Source of the DNA: Thiomonas sp.
GTDB taxonomy: Bacteria; Pseudomonadota; Gammaproteobacteria; Burkholderiales; Burkholderiaceae
Reading direction: 5' to 3'
Length of the DNA: 6,215 nt
NCBI GenBank assembly: GCA_027443745.1
Contig: DAIAZB010000275.1
Location: 1 to 6,215 of the forward strand
Under the pieces are notes generated by a model that did not search any database, was not told the DNA's origin, and saw only the letters and a program-made list of their open reading frames with translations. Shown here one piece after another: positions 6,177 through 6,215 of this stretch. The first letter of the stretch is position 1, and each line of letters begins with the position of its first letter. The translations under genes and the position numbers were made by a program.

Positions 6177-6215
6177 TCAACCCGACGGCGGCGTCCGCAA
6201 GGCGACGGCCACACG
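6177..6215 (-). CDS. C-terminal tail of a probable ComF-family phosphoribosyltransferase (partial)
   Basis: Only 12 codons before a TGA (6177-6179) are visible, reading RVAVALRTPPSG. ComF/GntX-family proteins often end with a hydrophobic strand followed by an L-A-R-T-P or similar tail, and ComF-family genes often sit just upstream of trmL in proteobacteria. Both points fit here, with a 46-nt gap to trmL on the same strand. The fragment is too short for a firm call; any other frame ending here by chance would look similar in length. Confidence 0.35.
   Translation of the reverse strand, partial: RVAVALRTPPSG

Noticed and set aside
1..6215. CRISPR arrays, insertion sequences, tRNA or rRNA genes, and prophage parts
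   Set aside because: No direct-repeat arrays, transposase motifs, terminal inverted repeats or tRNA-like folds were seen; almost all the sequence is accounted for by metabolic and tRNA-modification genes.

Overview
The window is GC-rich and densely coding. It carries the 3' part of a fatty-acid beta-oxidation gene cluster on the + strand, then converges on an RNA-modification gene on the - strand. The codon use is strongly G/C-biased. The gene set is an acyl-CoA dehydrogenase of the long type, a FadN-type dehydrogenase/crotonase fusion, a thiolase and a crotonase, next to trmL and a probable comF tail. This suggests a GC-rich proteobacterium, most likely a betaproteobacterium of the Burkholderiales type. 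That assignment is inference from gene order and protein style; no 16S or other marker is present.

Layout on the + strand: (1) the last 208 codons of an acyl-CoA dehydrogenase, cut by the window edge (1-627); (2) a 798-aa fusion of 3-hydroxyacyl-CoA dehydrogenase (N-terminal) and enoyl-CoA hydratase/isomerase-like crotonase (C-terminal), in the inverted domain order of Bacillus FadN rather than of E. coli FadB (686-3082); (3) a small PaaI-type hotdog thioesterase (3100-3525); (4) a 409-aa thiolase with the full Cys-His-Cys set (3552-4781); (5) a stand-alone 254-aa crotonase (4856-5620). Gaps are 58, 17, 26 and 74 nt and all genes point the same way, so one transcript is likely. Its promoter lies outside the window.

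On the - strand, trmL (5654-6130) meets the operon tail to tail across a 33-nt gap holding a strong GC-rich hairpin. At the right edge a 12-codon reading-frame end (6177-6215, - strand) resembles the C-terminus of ComF-family phosphoribosyltransferases.

Together the + strand genes cover dehydrogenation, L-3-hydroxyacyl-CoA oxidation and thiolysis, with a thioesterase that could relieve trapped CoA esters. The hydration step is the weak point. The crotonase domain of the fusion has Ala where the first catalytic Glu of hydratases belongs. The stand-alone crotonase lacks both hydratase Glu residues and instead carries the Glu arrangement of ECI2-type delta3,delta2-enoyl-CoA isomerases. I see no wholly new system; the unusual active sites of the two crotonases are the most interesting signal.
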